From contig JAOAFT010000003.1 in assembly GCA_026416125.1 (NCBI GenBank), positions 18,022 through 82,021 of the forward strand: 64,000 bases of DNA, in the 5' to 3' direction. This DNA is from Bacteroidota bacterium. Lineage in GTDB: Bacteria > Bacteroidota > Ignavibacteria > UBA10030. Below, in pieces: positions 46,947 to 55,135 of this stretch. Below the pieces are notes generated by a model. It was not told the DNA's origin. It did no database searches and was given only the letters and a program-made list of their open reading frames with translations. Every line of letters starts with the position of its first letter. Position 1 is the stretch's first letter. The translations under genes were made by a program, and so were the position numbers.

Positions 46947-47015
46947 CTCAGATGGCAGATCTCTCATTGTTTAGCAAGAAATGAGTAAAATAGAAACTAC
47001 CACACACGCTAGGTT

Positions 47016-47234
47016 CTAGAGAATATCCACTTTTGGTACATCCGTTTGTTCTAAAGACTGGTATTGGTAATTTTGAACATCAACGCCCTCACGAACATGT
47101 TCAGTTTTAGTAGTTTGAATTCGATCTGTTTGATTGTGTGCAATTGCTTTTATTGCTTCGCTTATCCTCTGCTGTGTTTCAGAGAGCTGTACAATACGCT
47201 CCGCAAGTAAACGAATTTCAGATGCAGTAAACAT
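47016..47234 (-). CDS. 72-residue protein of unknown function, downstream of the chemoreceptor
   Basis: The ATG at 47234 has a very strong ribosome site (AAGGAGGGA about 7 bases upstream on the minus strand), which supports a real gene. The first 45 residues are predicted amphipathic helix (EIRLLAERIVQLSETQQ, RISEAIKAIAHNQ); the rest is polar with no cysteine or membrane helix. I do not recognise the family. It begins 73 bases after the chemoreceptor gene on the same strand and may be cotranscribed, so a role as a receptor-associated adaptor is possible but unproven. Confidence 0.6.
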   Translation of the reverse strand: MFTASEIRLLAERIVQLSETQQRISEAIKAIAHNQTDRIQTTKTEHVREGVDVQNYQYQSLEQTDVPKVDIL

Positions 47235-47307
47235 AGGGTCCCTCCTTCCTATTATGATACCGTGTAAGACGTTTTATGAAACGTAAATGTTCCTATTCCC
47301 TCTGTAC

Positions 47308-49023
47308 TTAAATGCGATGGTACTCTCTTATTGGTCGACTTTTTGTTTGATGTTGTTCTCGCATCCGTTGTTTTACTTGTTCAGTTTCGAGTTTGAACCG
47401 TGAAACTAGATCTCGAAGTTGTTCTGTTAATTGATTGAGATTCTCTGCGGAATGTGCAATTTGTTGAATGCCACTAGCTGTTTGCTGAGTAACAGTACTT
47501 ATAGCCTCGATATTCTTTGAAATTTGCTCGCTGGCACTCGATTGTTGTTCGCTTGCTGCTGCAATTTGATTTACCATGTCAGTTACTTGTTGACTGATTT
47601 CAACAATATTTTCCAATGCTTTTCCTGCTTTGTCTGCAAGTGAGATGCCATATTCAACCTTTTGGGTTCCTTCCTCCATTGATATAACTGCGCCCTTTGT
47701 TTCGTTCTGAATATGGCGTATCATTGTAGCAATTTCTTTCGTTGCTTTCGTTGTACGTTCAGCGAGTTTTCGTACCTCATCAGCTACGACAGCAAAGCCA
47801 CGACCTTGTTCGCCAGCTCGGGCAGCTTCAATTGCAGCGTTAAGAGCAAGGAGATTTGTTTGGTCTGCAATATCATCAATAACACTGATAATTTCGCCTA
47901 TTTGATCGCTTGCTTTCCCGAGAGCCTGTACTGTTTCGGCTGATCGGTTCACTACTGAAGCAATCTGTTTCATGCCATCAATAGTATCTCGTACAATAAT
48001 ACTTCCTTCTTTTGCAGTATCACGTGCTTTTCGAGCAGTTTCAGCAGTGAGTGATGCATTCTTTGAGTTCTCAACAATAGTTTTTGTCATTTCTTCGACA
48101 GCGCTTGCAACTTCCGATGCTTGGCTGCTCTGCTCCTGCGCCCCAGCAGACATTTGTTCTGTGCTAGAACTAATTTCTGTAGTAGCGCTTGCGATCGTTT
48201 CTGTGGATTCTGAAACTTTTTGTAATAACTCTCGCAGTTCTTTCGTCATGGCGTTAAAGCTTTCTGCCATAGCACCTAATTCATCGTTCGTATGGACTGG
48301 GACAGAGACTGTAACATCTCCATTTGCAACACGTTGGAAACTATCGCGGAGTTGGAATATTGTGGTAAGGATTAAGCGATTAATTTTTATAACAATAAAT
48401 ATACTAAGAGCAATAACACCAGCGAGTACAATCCAGAAGAGTGTAGTTGCTTGTTCCTGAGCAGTTTCAGCTCGTTGTACATCTGCTTCATTTTCTTGCT
48501 TTCGTTTATCCTGGAGTTCTGCAACAAGAGAATGAACTCGTTGAAATTTTTCATCAAGGATACCAAGCTGCATTGTTGCTGTATTGAGGTCGAAACTTGC
48601 AAGTTCAATAACAGATTGTGCTGTTTTGAGGTATTCGTTAATTGCATCTGCAATGTGCTGAAATTCTTGAGCTCGTTGTTGGCTAGTGATTGCTGTGGCA
48701 CTTAATTGTTCAAAACTCTTTTTGGCTTTTTCTATTTTTGTAAATATTTCACGAGAGAGTTCGGTCATTCGTTGCTCACTGTACTTTGCACGTCCCCATG
48801 TTATATACTTATACATTTCTCCATGGCTACTTTCCACTTCTCCAATTGCATTCTCAATATCAACTGTGCGGTTTGCTTTTCTTAGTAACGTATTCATAGT
48901 TTCAGTATCTTGCTTAAGAAGGTACTGGAACCATACGCCTAATCCTAGTAGGCAAACAAGTATAAATGCGGGGACAAGTAGGAGCTTTTTGGTTAAAGGA
49001 AGGTTCAAAATGTAGTGCCACAT
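47308..49023 (-). CDS. Methyl-accepting chemotaxis protein
   Basis: 571-residue chemoreceptor. ATG at 49023 is chosen for its GAGG ribosome site; an ATG four codons upstream has none. Layout: TM1 about 13-34, periplasmic region about 35-190 that looks like a four-helix bundle ([34 protein letters not shown]), TM2 about 195-217, HAMP, then a long coiled coil with methylation-type Glu/Gln and Ala patterns. The signalling tip is the invariant [20 protein letters not shown]. The start is 12 bases after the porin gene, so porin and receptor are one operon. No che genes are in the window. Confidence 0.93.
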   Translation of the reverse strand: MWHYILNLPLTKKLLLVPAFILVCLLGLGVWFQYLLKQDTETMNTLLRKANRTVDIENAIGEVESSHGEMYKYITWGRAKYSEQRMTELSREIFTKIEKAKKSFEQLSATAITSQQRAQEFQHIADAINEYLKTAQSVIELASFDLNTATMQLGILDEKFQRVHSLVAELQDKRKQENEADVQRAETAQEQATTLFWIVLAGVIALSIFIVIKINRLILTTIFQLRDSFQRVANGDVTVSVPVHTNDELGAMAESFNAMTKELRELLQKVSESTETIASATTEISSSTEQMSAGAQEQSSQASEVASAVEEMTKTIVENSKNASLTAETARKARDTAKEGSIIVRDTIDGMKQIASVVNRSAETVQALGKASDQIGEIISVIDDIADQTNLLALNAAIEAARAGEQGRGFAVVADEVRKLAERTTKATKEIATMIRHIQNETKGAVISMEEGTQKVEYGISLADKAGKALENIVEISQQVTDMVNQIAAASEQQSSASEQISKNIEAISTVTQQTASGIQQIAHSAENLNQLTEQLRDLVSRFKLETEQVKQRMREQHQTKSRPIREYHRI

Positions 49024-49035
49024 AGTACACCTCAT

Positions 49036-50151
49036 TTAAGGTAAATTAACAATCATATGACAGTAAATGCGCTCATCATAATCCACAAATCCCCCCGTAG
49101 TACGACGGAGAGTTTTTGATTCAGCAAATGTTTCCTGAATGTTAAGGGAAAGTGCAACCTTCGAATTTGGTTTGTACACAATGCCAACGACGATAAAACT
49201 ATAACCATCATGCGGTGTTGATGTGTTTGGATCTATTTGGTCGTAACGGAGGATAAGGGAATACTTTGAGAACTGTTCCCATGGTGAAAGAATTTCACTA
49301 ACGAAACTCACTACTGAGCCTGTTGCTGTTGTATCTGGGTGTGAAGGCGCATCTGTACGTGTTATGTATTCTATCCCAGCAGAAAGAATATCGTAGCTAT
49401 AGTATGCGAGGAGTCCATATCGATTTTTAGGTAAACCTGAATATCGTTGTCCATTTTCATAACCAAGGTATGTGAATCCGGAAAGTGAGAGAGTTTTGAA
49501 GTTCTTATCAGTGGGAAAGGGGGTTATCGTTGTACGAAGAATAACATCTTTGTACTTATCACTTTCTGGATTAGTAAAACCTTTTCCATTGAGAATACCA
49601 AGCGAGAAATCGCCATATTTCTCGGGCAATGTATACGTGGCAGAAATACCAAGATCAGCAGTTGCAAAGTATCCGTATCGATCTGTGGGAGTTTGTGCTA
49701 TACCACGGTATTTCCATGCTGCTTCCTCAATAGCATGAAATAAACCAGGGATTAGTCCAAATCGGAAATTCCATTCTCCCTGAATGTATTCGAGGTAAGC
49801 AAACTTCATTCGTACGCCAAACCCTTTGTAATAGGGATTTGTCTCTGAACCTCGGTAGAGGTCTGTTGTTAGTTGTGCAGTCCAGCCATCACCGAGACCA
49901 CTTCGTACGGTAATGTAACTCCGGTCGAGGTCAAATTTATTGAAATCATTACCATTAGTTCCAAATCGACTATAACTGTAAGCACCAAAGATTTGGCCAC
50001 TTACTTTTATTGCTTGTGAATTTTTCTCAAGTTTTTCAATTCGTGACTTTACTTCTTTCCACGAACACGAATCGTTTTGGCACTGCCCTGTTACAACATT
50101 CAGCATGATCAGAGGAAGTAAAAATGTGACTATAAGCCATCGAATTTTCAT
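49036..50151 (-). CDS. Outer-membrane beta-barrel porin
   Basis: 371 residues with a cleaved signal (LLPLIMLNVVTGQ), a short periplasmic coiled-coil segment (WKEVKSRIEKLEKNSQA) and then alternating amphipathic beta strands (VSGQIFGAYSYSRFGT; LDRSYITVRSGLGDGWTAQL; FRFGLIPGLFHAIEE), ending in an aromatic-poor but strand-like tail (IYCHMIVNLP). The pattern is that of phosphate- or anion-type porins of Bacteroidota. It lies between the Cache protein and the chemoreceptor on the same strand, which suggests it admits the compound being sensed. Confidence 0.75.
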   Translation of the reverse strand: MKIRWLIVTFLLPLIMLNVVTGQCQNDSCSWKEVKSRIEKLEKNSQAIKVSGQIFGAYSYSRFGTNGNDFNKFDLDRSYITVRSGLGDGWTAQLTTDLYRGSETNPYYKGFGVRMKFAYLEYIQGEWNFRFGLIPGLFHAIEEAAWKYRGIAQTPTDRYGYFATADLGISATYTLPEKYGDFSLGILNGKGFTNPESDKYKDVILRTTITPFPTDKNFKTLSLSGFTYLGYENGQRYSGLPKNRYGLLAYYSYDILSAGIEYITRTDAPSHPDTTATGSVVSFVSEILSPWEQFSKYSLILRYDQIDPNTSTPHDGYSFIVVGIVYKPNSKVALSLNIQETFAESKTLRRTTGGFVDYDERIYCHMIVNLP

Positions 50152-50230
50152 AAAGCGTCCTTTCGTAAGGTTAAATATTGTTGTGAGATGAAGTATTGTT
50201 AGCTTTCATCCCCAAACTTGGTTATGTAGA

Positions 50231-50683
50231 TTACTTTTTGTAAGCACCGCATCCGATAATATCATCGACCCGTTCAATGTATGCTGTTTTTTTCTCAATT
50301 TCTTTTGATACTGGATTTGTGAACTTATAGTCTTGCCATCCTGATCCCTTTGATTTTGCTATTTCTATTCGCTCTTTCACAAAAGCTTTGCCATCGGCAT
50401 CTTTGAGTTCGAGTAAGTTCTTCCCAATCATTTTGGGGTTAGCACCGTGAGCGAGGCAGTTCCCGTTCAAATCGTAGACGAAGATGTATAAATCCCCATC
50501 AACGAATTTCCCCTTGAGATCGCTAAAAGCAGCAAATGCCTTTTCTCTCCCATGCTCTTTTAAGTATGCTATCGCCTTTTTTACAAGCTCTTTTGCCTCC
50601 TGGGGTGTACCTCGTTTTCCCTGAGCATACACTGTGCCGAGGACCAACATGCCAAGGATGAGGCATAATAGTGTTCGTTTCAT
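50231..50683 (-). CDS. Periplasmic single-Cache-domain protein
   Basis: 150 residues: signal peptide ending VYAQG, then one Cache module with the helix LVKKAIAYLKEHGREKAFAAF, the strand region GDLYIFVYDLNGNCLAHG, the conserved turn NPKMIGKN and a second half with GSGWQDYKFTNP and IGCGAY. Cache domains usually sit inside chemoreceptors and kinases; here it is a free secreted protein. It is 79 bases upstream of the porin gene on the same strand. It may act as a binding protein that presents a small ligand to the neighbouring receptor. Confidence 0.85.
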   Translation of the reverse strand: MKRTLLCLILGMLVLGTVYAQGKRGTPQEAKELVKKAIAYLKEHGREKAFAAFSDLKGKFVDGDLYIFVYDLNGNCLAHGANPKMIGKNLLELKDADGKAFVKERIEIAKSKGSGWQDYKFTNPVSKEIEKKTAYIERVDDIIGCGAYKK

Positions 50684-50751
50684 AACACAACCCCTTTCTT
50701 TTGTTAATGTTGAAACTCAGTTTTTTGTTGCAACTCCCATGTCTTAAGAAC

Positions 50752-50779
50752 AATATATGTGCCAAAGTACTGTAGTGAA
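50752..50779 (-). promoter_or_regulatory. Candidate promoter of the Cache-porin-chemoreceptor operon
   Basis: Minus strand: TTCACT (50779-50774), 16-base spacer, TATATT (50757-50752), about 70 bases upstream of the Cache gene start. The -10 is identical to several others in the window, but the -35 is weak. Confidence 0.35.
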
Positions 50780-50938
50780 ATATTGAGGATATTATTCATT
50801 ATTTAGACTTTAGGTGTCTATTGTTTGCAATGGGTGTTAATAATTCTTCTCGTGGCGAAATTTCAACAGTACAAACCAATGACTTGGTGCAACGAGCCTA
50901 TTAACAATAGGGATGGAGACGTAGATATCAGGTATTCG

Positions 50939-52090
50939 TTATTTCGCGAGTCGTGCTTGGAAGATAAATAAGAGTGCACCAATTCCACTAAGTGTAGAGG
51001 CAACAAATGTTACCGATTGAAGTGTAGCAGTCAGTGAGTAGAGGATAGTAAAAGCAAGTGGACCAACGATTCCAGCAAGAGTGAAACCAAGAAAAACGTA
51101 GGGGTATACAATACTCAGATTATTTAATCCAAACACGTGAGCAGTTTCTTTTGGAAAAAGCACAAAATTACTGCTATAGCTTAATCCAATGAGCATTGCG
51201 AGTGATATATAGAGCAACGGTGTTAAGGGGAGTAGCCCAAGGAGGAATACGGCGAGTGCCTGAAATGTAAGAGCGGCTGCAATGCTCTTCTTTGCTCCGT
51301 ATGTATCGCTAATGAACCCCCAAAAAATTCGTCCAAGTGAATTAGCGATAGAAAAGAGGGAAACCCCAAAAATGAGAATATGGTAATCTACAATATACTG
51401 GGCCCCGAACAACGTTAAATTGCCTACTACGAACAAGCCGGCAAATGTACCAAGAAACATACCTATAAGGAGAATGTAAAATTTTGGTGTTCGTATAAAT
51501 GTTAATGGCTGTGATGGAGGTGGAAGTATATGAGCGTGAGGTACAGAGAGTGTAAGAGATGAAAGGAAAATAGCACCACCGTAGAGAAAACCGATCAGTC
51601 GTACAATATCGAGAATTGAACAGCACGCATCGAGCATCCACGTTACAATTCCAGAAAAGAGGAGAGCACCAAGACCAAAGCCTGAGACGATAATGCCAGT
51701 AATCAATCCTTTTCTTTCAGGAAACCAGAGCACAGGAACTGTAAGGGCAGCAAGGTACCCCAGACCAGATCCAATCCCAACGATGATTCCGCTTCCAAAG
51801 AAGATGCTGTAGAAGTTTCCGTTTGAAAAACTTGAAATGGAAGAGCCTAGTGCAAAAAGTAATGCTGAAAGTATACCAAGAAAACGCATACTGAGGTAGC
51901 GTTGGATGTATCCAGCAACGACCATTGCTGTACCCATCGTTGCAACAAGACTTCCAAAAATAAATTGTGTTTGTGAAAGTGAGATCGAATATTGATGGAT
52001 CAATTCATTTGCTACAATGCTCCAGCCGTACAAACTTCCATAGCAGAGCATCATCGTAAACGATGCTAAGAGTATAAAAATTCGTCTCAT
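50939..52090 (-). CDS. MFS transporter, oxalate/formate antiporter-like (OFA) group
   Basis: 383 residues with about twelve helices. Features of the OFA group: FTMMLCYGSLYGWSIVANEL at the start, SLSQTQFIFGSLVATMGTA, then GIGSGLGYLAALTVPVLWFPERKGLITG, whose WFPERKG motif is the best marker. Relatives exchange oxalate, formate or other carboxylates, but most are uncharacterised. It lies 45 bases downstream of the arsenite methyltransferase on the same strand, so they may be cotranscribed; whether it exports methylated arsenicals is an open question. Confidence 0.8.
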   Translation of the reverse strand: MRRIFILLASFTMMLCYGSLYGWSIVANELIHQYSISLSQTQFIFGSLVATMGTAMVVAGYIQRYLSMRFLGILSALLFALGSSISSFSNGNFYSIFFGSGIIVGIGSGLGYLAALTVPVLWFPERKGLITGIIVSGFGLGALLFSGIVTWMLDACCSILDIVRLIGFLYGGAIFLSSLTLSVPHAHILPPPSQPLTFIRTPKFYILLIGMFLGTFAGLFVVGNLTLFGAQYIVDYHILIFGVSLFSIANSLGRIFWGFISDTYGAKKSIAAALTFQALAVFLLGLLPLTPLLYISLAMLIGLSYSSNFVLFPKETAHVFGLNNLSIVYPYVFLGFTLAGIVGPLAFTILYSLTATLQSVTFVASTLSGIGALLFIFQARLAK

Positions 52091-52135
52091 ACTGTCGGGT
52101 TTCCTATTTTTACTTTTTGATGCAAGATATACCTA

Positions 52136-52876
52136 TTAGGGTTTTCTTGCCTTCACAGTAAGCGACACAGGTGTGAATGTCTTGAAGATGTAGCTGCTGT
52201 AGGGATGTTCTTGGAGAACTGTGACATCAGTAAAACCTGTTTCTGTGATAATGTGTAGATATATATCTTTTTCAAGTGCGCCAGATATGCAACTACACCA
52301 CAGCTCAGGAGTTTCCCTCAAGTCATTTGGTACAACTCCATATGTTACAATATCTGCAATGGAAAATAGTCCACCGCGTTTCAATACACGGAAAATTTCT
52401 GAAAAAACTTTTCGTTTGTCGGGTGCAAGATTAATGACGCAATTGCTCATCACTCGATCGACCGATGAAGATGGGAGAGGAATTGCTTCAATATCGCCTT
52501 TGAGAAAGATCGTGTTGCAAATGCCATTCTTTTCTTTAGTTTCAAGAGCACTGTTAAGCATTGCGTCCGTCATATCTAGTCCAATTGCAATTCCTGTTGG
52601 AGCAACAATGGTAGCTGCACGAAAAACGTCAATACCAGCTCCGCACCCCAGATCGAGTACTGTCAGGCCGGAAACAAGTTCAGCATAGTCAATCGGTGAG
52701 CCACAGTTTAACCCGAATGTTGCTTTTTCAAGTGGATATGGTGTGGGGTGTTGTTCGTTTGTGGAAGAAACATGAGGTTGACAACACTCCGTCAGAAAGT
52801 CACAGCACGATAAACGGTGTTCAGCAATTGCTGTATAGAAGAATTGAACTGATTGCTTTTTATCGGACTCATTCAT
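52136..52876 (-). CDS. arsM: Arsenite S-adenosylmethyltransferase (ArsM-like)
   Basis: 246 residues. SAM motif I is VLDLGCGAGID, and the ArsM markers follow: MTDAML, the highly specific SNCVINLAPDK and RVLKRGGLFSIADIV. The three cysteines known to bind arsenic correspond to Cys58 (GLNCGSP), Cys146 (SNCVINL) and Cys196 (WCSCISGAL). Unusual: the N-terminus also carries two vicinal pairs, CC at 24-25 and CC at 31-32. The enzyme makes mono- to trimethyl arsenicals; methylarsenite is the substrate of ArsP, and an ArsP-like permease lies 8 kb away. Confidence 0.85.
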   Translation of the reverse strand: MNESDKKQSVQFFYTAIAEHRLSCCDFLTECCQPHVSSTNEQHPTPYPLEKATFGLNCGSPIDYAELVSGLTVLDLGCGAGIDVFRAATIVAPTGIAIGLDMTDAMLNSALETKEKNGICNTIFLKGDIEAIPLPSSSVDRVMSNCVINLAPDKRKVFSEIFRVLKRGGLFSIADIVTYGVVPNDLRETPELWCSCISGALEKDIYLHIITETGFTDVTVLQEHPYSSYIFKTFTPVSLTVKARKP

Positions 52877-52962
52877 GAGTTATTTCCTTGTTCATTTCAT
52901 AGTACCATTTTCTGTTAAAGAATATATAAAAGAAGAAACATCTTTACCATAGGTGCTTTCTC

Positions 52963-54000
52963 TTGAAAGAAAACAGCTGTATCTTTGTCTTAGCACACGA
53001 TTTGTTGAAAGGTATGAAGTTCTATACTCTTGTAGAAGCTGTTGACCGAATGAATTTTCACGGCTCCCATCGAAAGCCGTTCTTCTTTGCTATTGACTAT
53101 GAAATGACAAAAGCTCTTGTTCTTTGCAACGAGGAACTTTGTACACCAGAAGTACTTTATGACATCGACGGAAAACGAAACTATACACTAACAGAGTGTA
53201 CCTCTTCACCAGGTGTTACTATTGTTAAAAAAATACCAGTTGACTACACTCGATACAGAGAAGCTTTTGAGTTTGTCCAACGTAACGTGCGGGATGGAAA
53301 TTCGTACCTTGTTAATCTTACGTTTCCAACGCGTGTAGAGATTGATTGTTCACTCCGTGATTTATTTTTCAGGGGATGGGCAAGATTTAAACTTTGGATT
53401 GACGATCTGTGTACCGTGTTTTCACCTGAACGATTCGTTCGTATTGAGAAAGGAACTATTTCTACATATCCCATGAAAGGGACGATTGATGCTACCATTA
53501 CAAATGCAGAGACAATGATACTCTGCGATGAAAAAGAAGCTGCTGAGCATGCAACTGTTGTAGATTTGCTCAGGAACGATCTCAGTATGGTTGCAAAGGA
53601 TGTACGAGTTGTACGGTACCGGTACGTTGAACGTCTTCACACGAATCAAAAAGACCTCCTTCAAGTAAGCTCTCATATTTCTGGAATACTCAATTATGAG
53701 TACCATCGCAAAATCGGTACAATCCTTACAACACTCTTACCTGCAGGATCTATTTGTGGTGCTCCAAAGAGGAAAACCATCGAAATAATACAACAAGCAG
53801 AGCAACAACCACGTGGATTCTACACAGGCGTCTTTGGGTACTTTGATGGCGAAAACCTCGACAGTGCAGTCATGATTCGCTACTTTGAGTACAGTAATGG
53901 GCAGTACTACTTTCGAAGTGGTGGTGGCATTACGGTTTATAGCGATGGTGAGCGAGAATATCAAGAACTTATTGATAAGGTCTATGTCCCGTTACCTTGA
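52963..54000 (+). CDS. pabB: Aminodeoxychorismate synthase component I (PabB-like)
   Basis: Chorismate-utilising enzyme for p-aminobenzoate (folate) synthesis, 345 residues from TTG 52963, with AGGTG upstream; an ATG at 53014 is an alternative. Seen: NVRDGNSYLVNLTFPT, SPERFVRIEKGTISTYPMKGTI, then LLPAGSICGAPKRKTIEII, PRGFYTGVFGYFD and FRSGGGITVYSDGEREYQE, the chorismate-binding core. The short N-terminus matches Bacteroidota PabB. pabC overlaps its end by 17 bases. The glutamine amidotransferase PabA is not adjacent. Confidence 0.88.
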   Translation: MKENSCIFVLAHDLLKGMKFYTLVEAVDRMNFHGSHRKPFFFAIDYEMTKALVLCNEELCTPEVLYDIDGKRNYTLTECTSSPGVTIVKKIPVDYTRYREAFEFVQRNVRDGNSYLVNLTFPTRVEIDCSLRDLFFRGWARFKLWIDDLCTVFSPERFVRIEKGTISTYPMKGTIDATITNAETMILCDEKEAAEHATVVDLLRNDLSMVAKDVRVVRYRYVERLHTNQKDLLQVSSHISGILNYEYHRKIGTILTTLLPAGSICGAPKRKTIEIIQQAEQQPRGFYTGVFGYFDGENLDSAVMIRYFEYSNGQYYFRSGGGITVYSDGEREYQELIDKVYVPLP

Positions 54001-54592
54001 AACAATCAAAGTCCAGAATCGCCAATTGTACAATGTTGAAGAACACAATGAACGATTTAATCGTACTCGACGAGAAGTCTTTGGGTGCACAACCGAGTAC
54101 GATCTTGCCGACATTATTCGTATACCAGAGTGGGTTACACATGCATTGTACAAATGTCGGGTAATCTATAGTAACAACATCGAATTCATAGAGTTCCAGC
54201 TGTACCAGCGACCAACGATCCGATCGCTCCGACTTGTGAGAGCAGATTTCCTTGAATACAAGTACAAAAGCTTGGAACGTACGATCTTTGATGAACTGAA
54301 AAAGGGAGTTAAGGAAGACGATATCATCATCGTAAAGAACAATTTCATCACCGATTGTTCGTTTGCAAATCTTGTATTCACTGATAGAAAAGAGTGGGTC
54401 ACACCATCAACACCACTCCTTGCTGGTACAAAGCGAGCACGGTTACTGAAAGAAGGAAAAATTATTGAAAGAACAATCACTCTTGATGAAATATGGAAGT
54501 ATAAAACTGTAATATGTATCAACGCACTCTTAGATATCGAAGACAATTGTTCCATTCCTCTCTCTCATGTTTTCCCACTCCAAGACATGTAA
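53984..54592 (+). CDS. pabC: Class IV aminotransferase, aminodeoxychorismate lyase-like (PabC)
   Basis: 202 residues from ATG 53984, which lies inside the end of pabB. The PLP-binding lysine is probably in LEYKYKSLERT, and the fold-type IV motif is FITDCSFANLVF (usual: TD.S.AN). TPSTPLLAGTKRARLL is the phosphate-binding turn. The protein is shorter than E. coli PabC (about 270), but such ~200-residue forms are paired with pabB in Bacteroidota. It would release pyruvate from aminodeoxychorismate to give p-aminobenzoate. Confidence 0.8.
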   Translation: MSRYLETIKVQNRQLYNVEEHNERFNRTRREVFGCTTEYDLADIIRIPEWVTHALYKCRVIYSNNIEFIEFQLYQRPTIRSLRLVRADFLEYKYKSLERTIFDELKKGVKEDDIIIVKNNFITDCSFANLVFTDRKEWVTPSTPLLAGTKRARLLKEGKIIERTITLDEIWKYKTVICINALLDIEDNCSIPLSHVFPLQDM

Positions 54593-55135
54593 CATATTGA
54601 CACTCTTTTAACCCTTTTTGAGAAAAGAGATATGAGTAACAACCACTGGTAACTACCATATACTATTTTTCAAATCAGAAAAGAAGTTGTGAACAAAATT
54701 CTCATGCCTGTGATGATTCACAGTGTTGAGTACAGAAATCACTCATGATGAAGCACAGATTGTACTACGGTCATATGAACTACTCTGAAGCTATCAGAGT
54801 TTGGTACTGGGGAGCACTGGCACATCTTTAAATAAGAGCTTTCAGGCACACCTATGAAATGTGTTTGAACGCAGCAATGTTGTATAGAGGGATCTGACTT
54901 GCAAGTATATAGAGGATTGGATATATTCCTCACTGGAGGTTACTTAACACCAATTGAGGCGATCGATTGCATGTGTGTCAAATTCACACTCATATGTTAC
55001 GTCACACCTCGGTAAACGGAATCAGTGAGTTTTTGTTTGCAGGATAGGTAGACAACCTCTATGAGAACATTGTTGATTGATTCCTGTTCTCAAGTTTGAT
55101 CATCATTCGTGAGGTTACTATGGGGAGGAAGTACG
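54593..55135. other. 540-base spacer before the sensor kinase
   Basis: No open frame with a ribosome site is supportable. Two inverted repeats are seen: CTCTTTT/AAAAGAG (54603-54629), a weak terminator candidate after pabC, and TGAGAACA/TGTTCTCA (55062-55069 and 55085-55092), an operator-like site 44 bases before the kinase start. No convincing promoter was found. Confidence 0.5.

Noticed and set aside
54739..54933. Minus-strand 64-codon frame in the spacer before the sensor kinase
   Set aside because: Cys/His-rich random-looking translation, no ribosome site.
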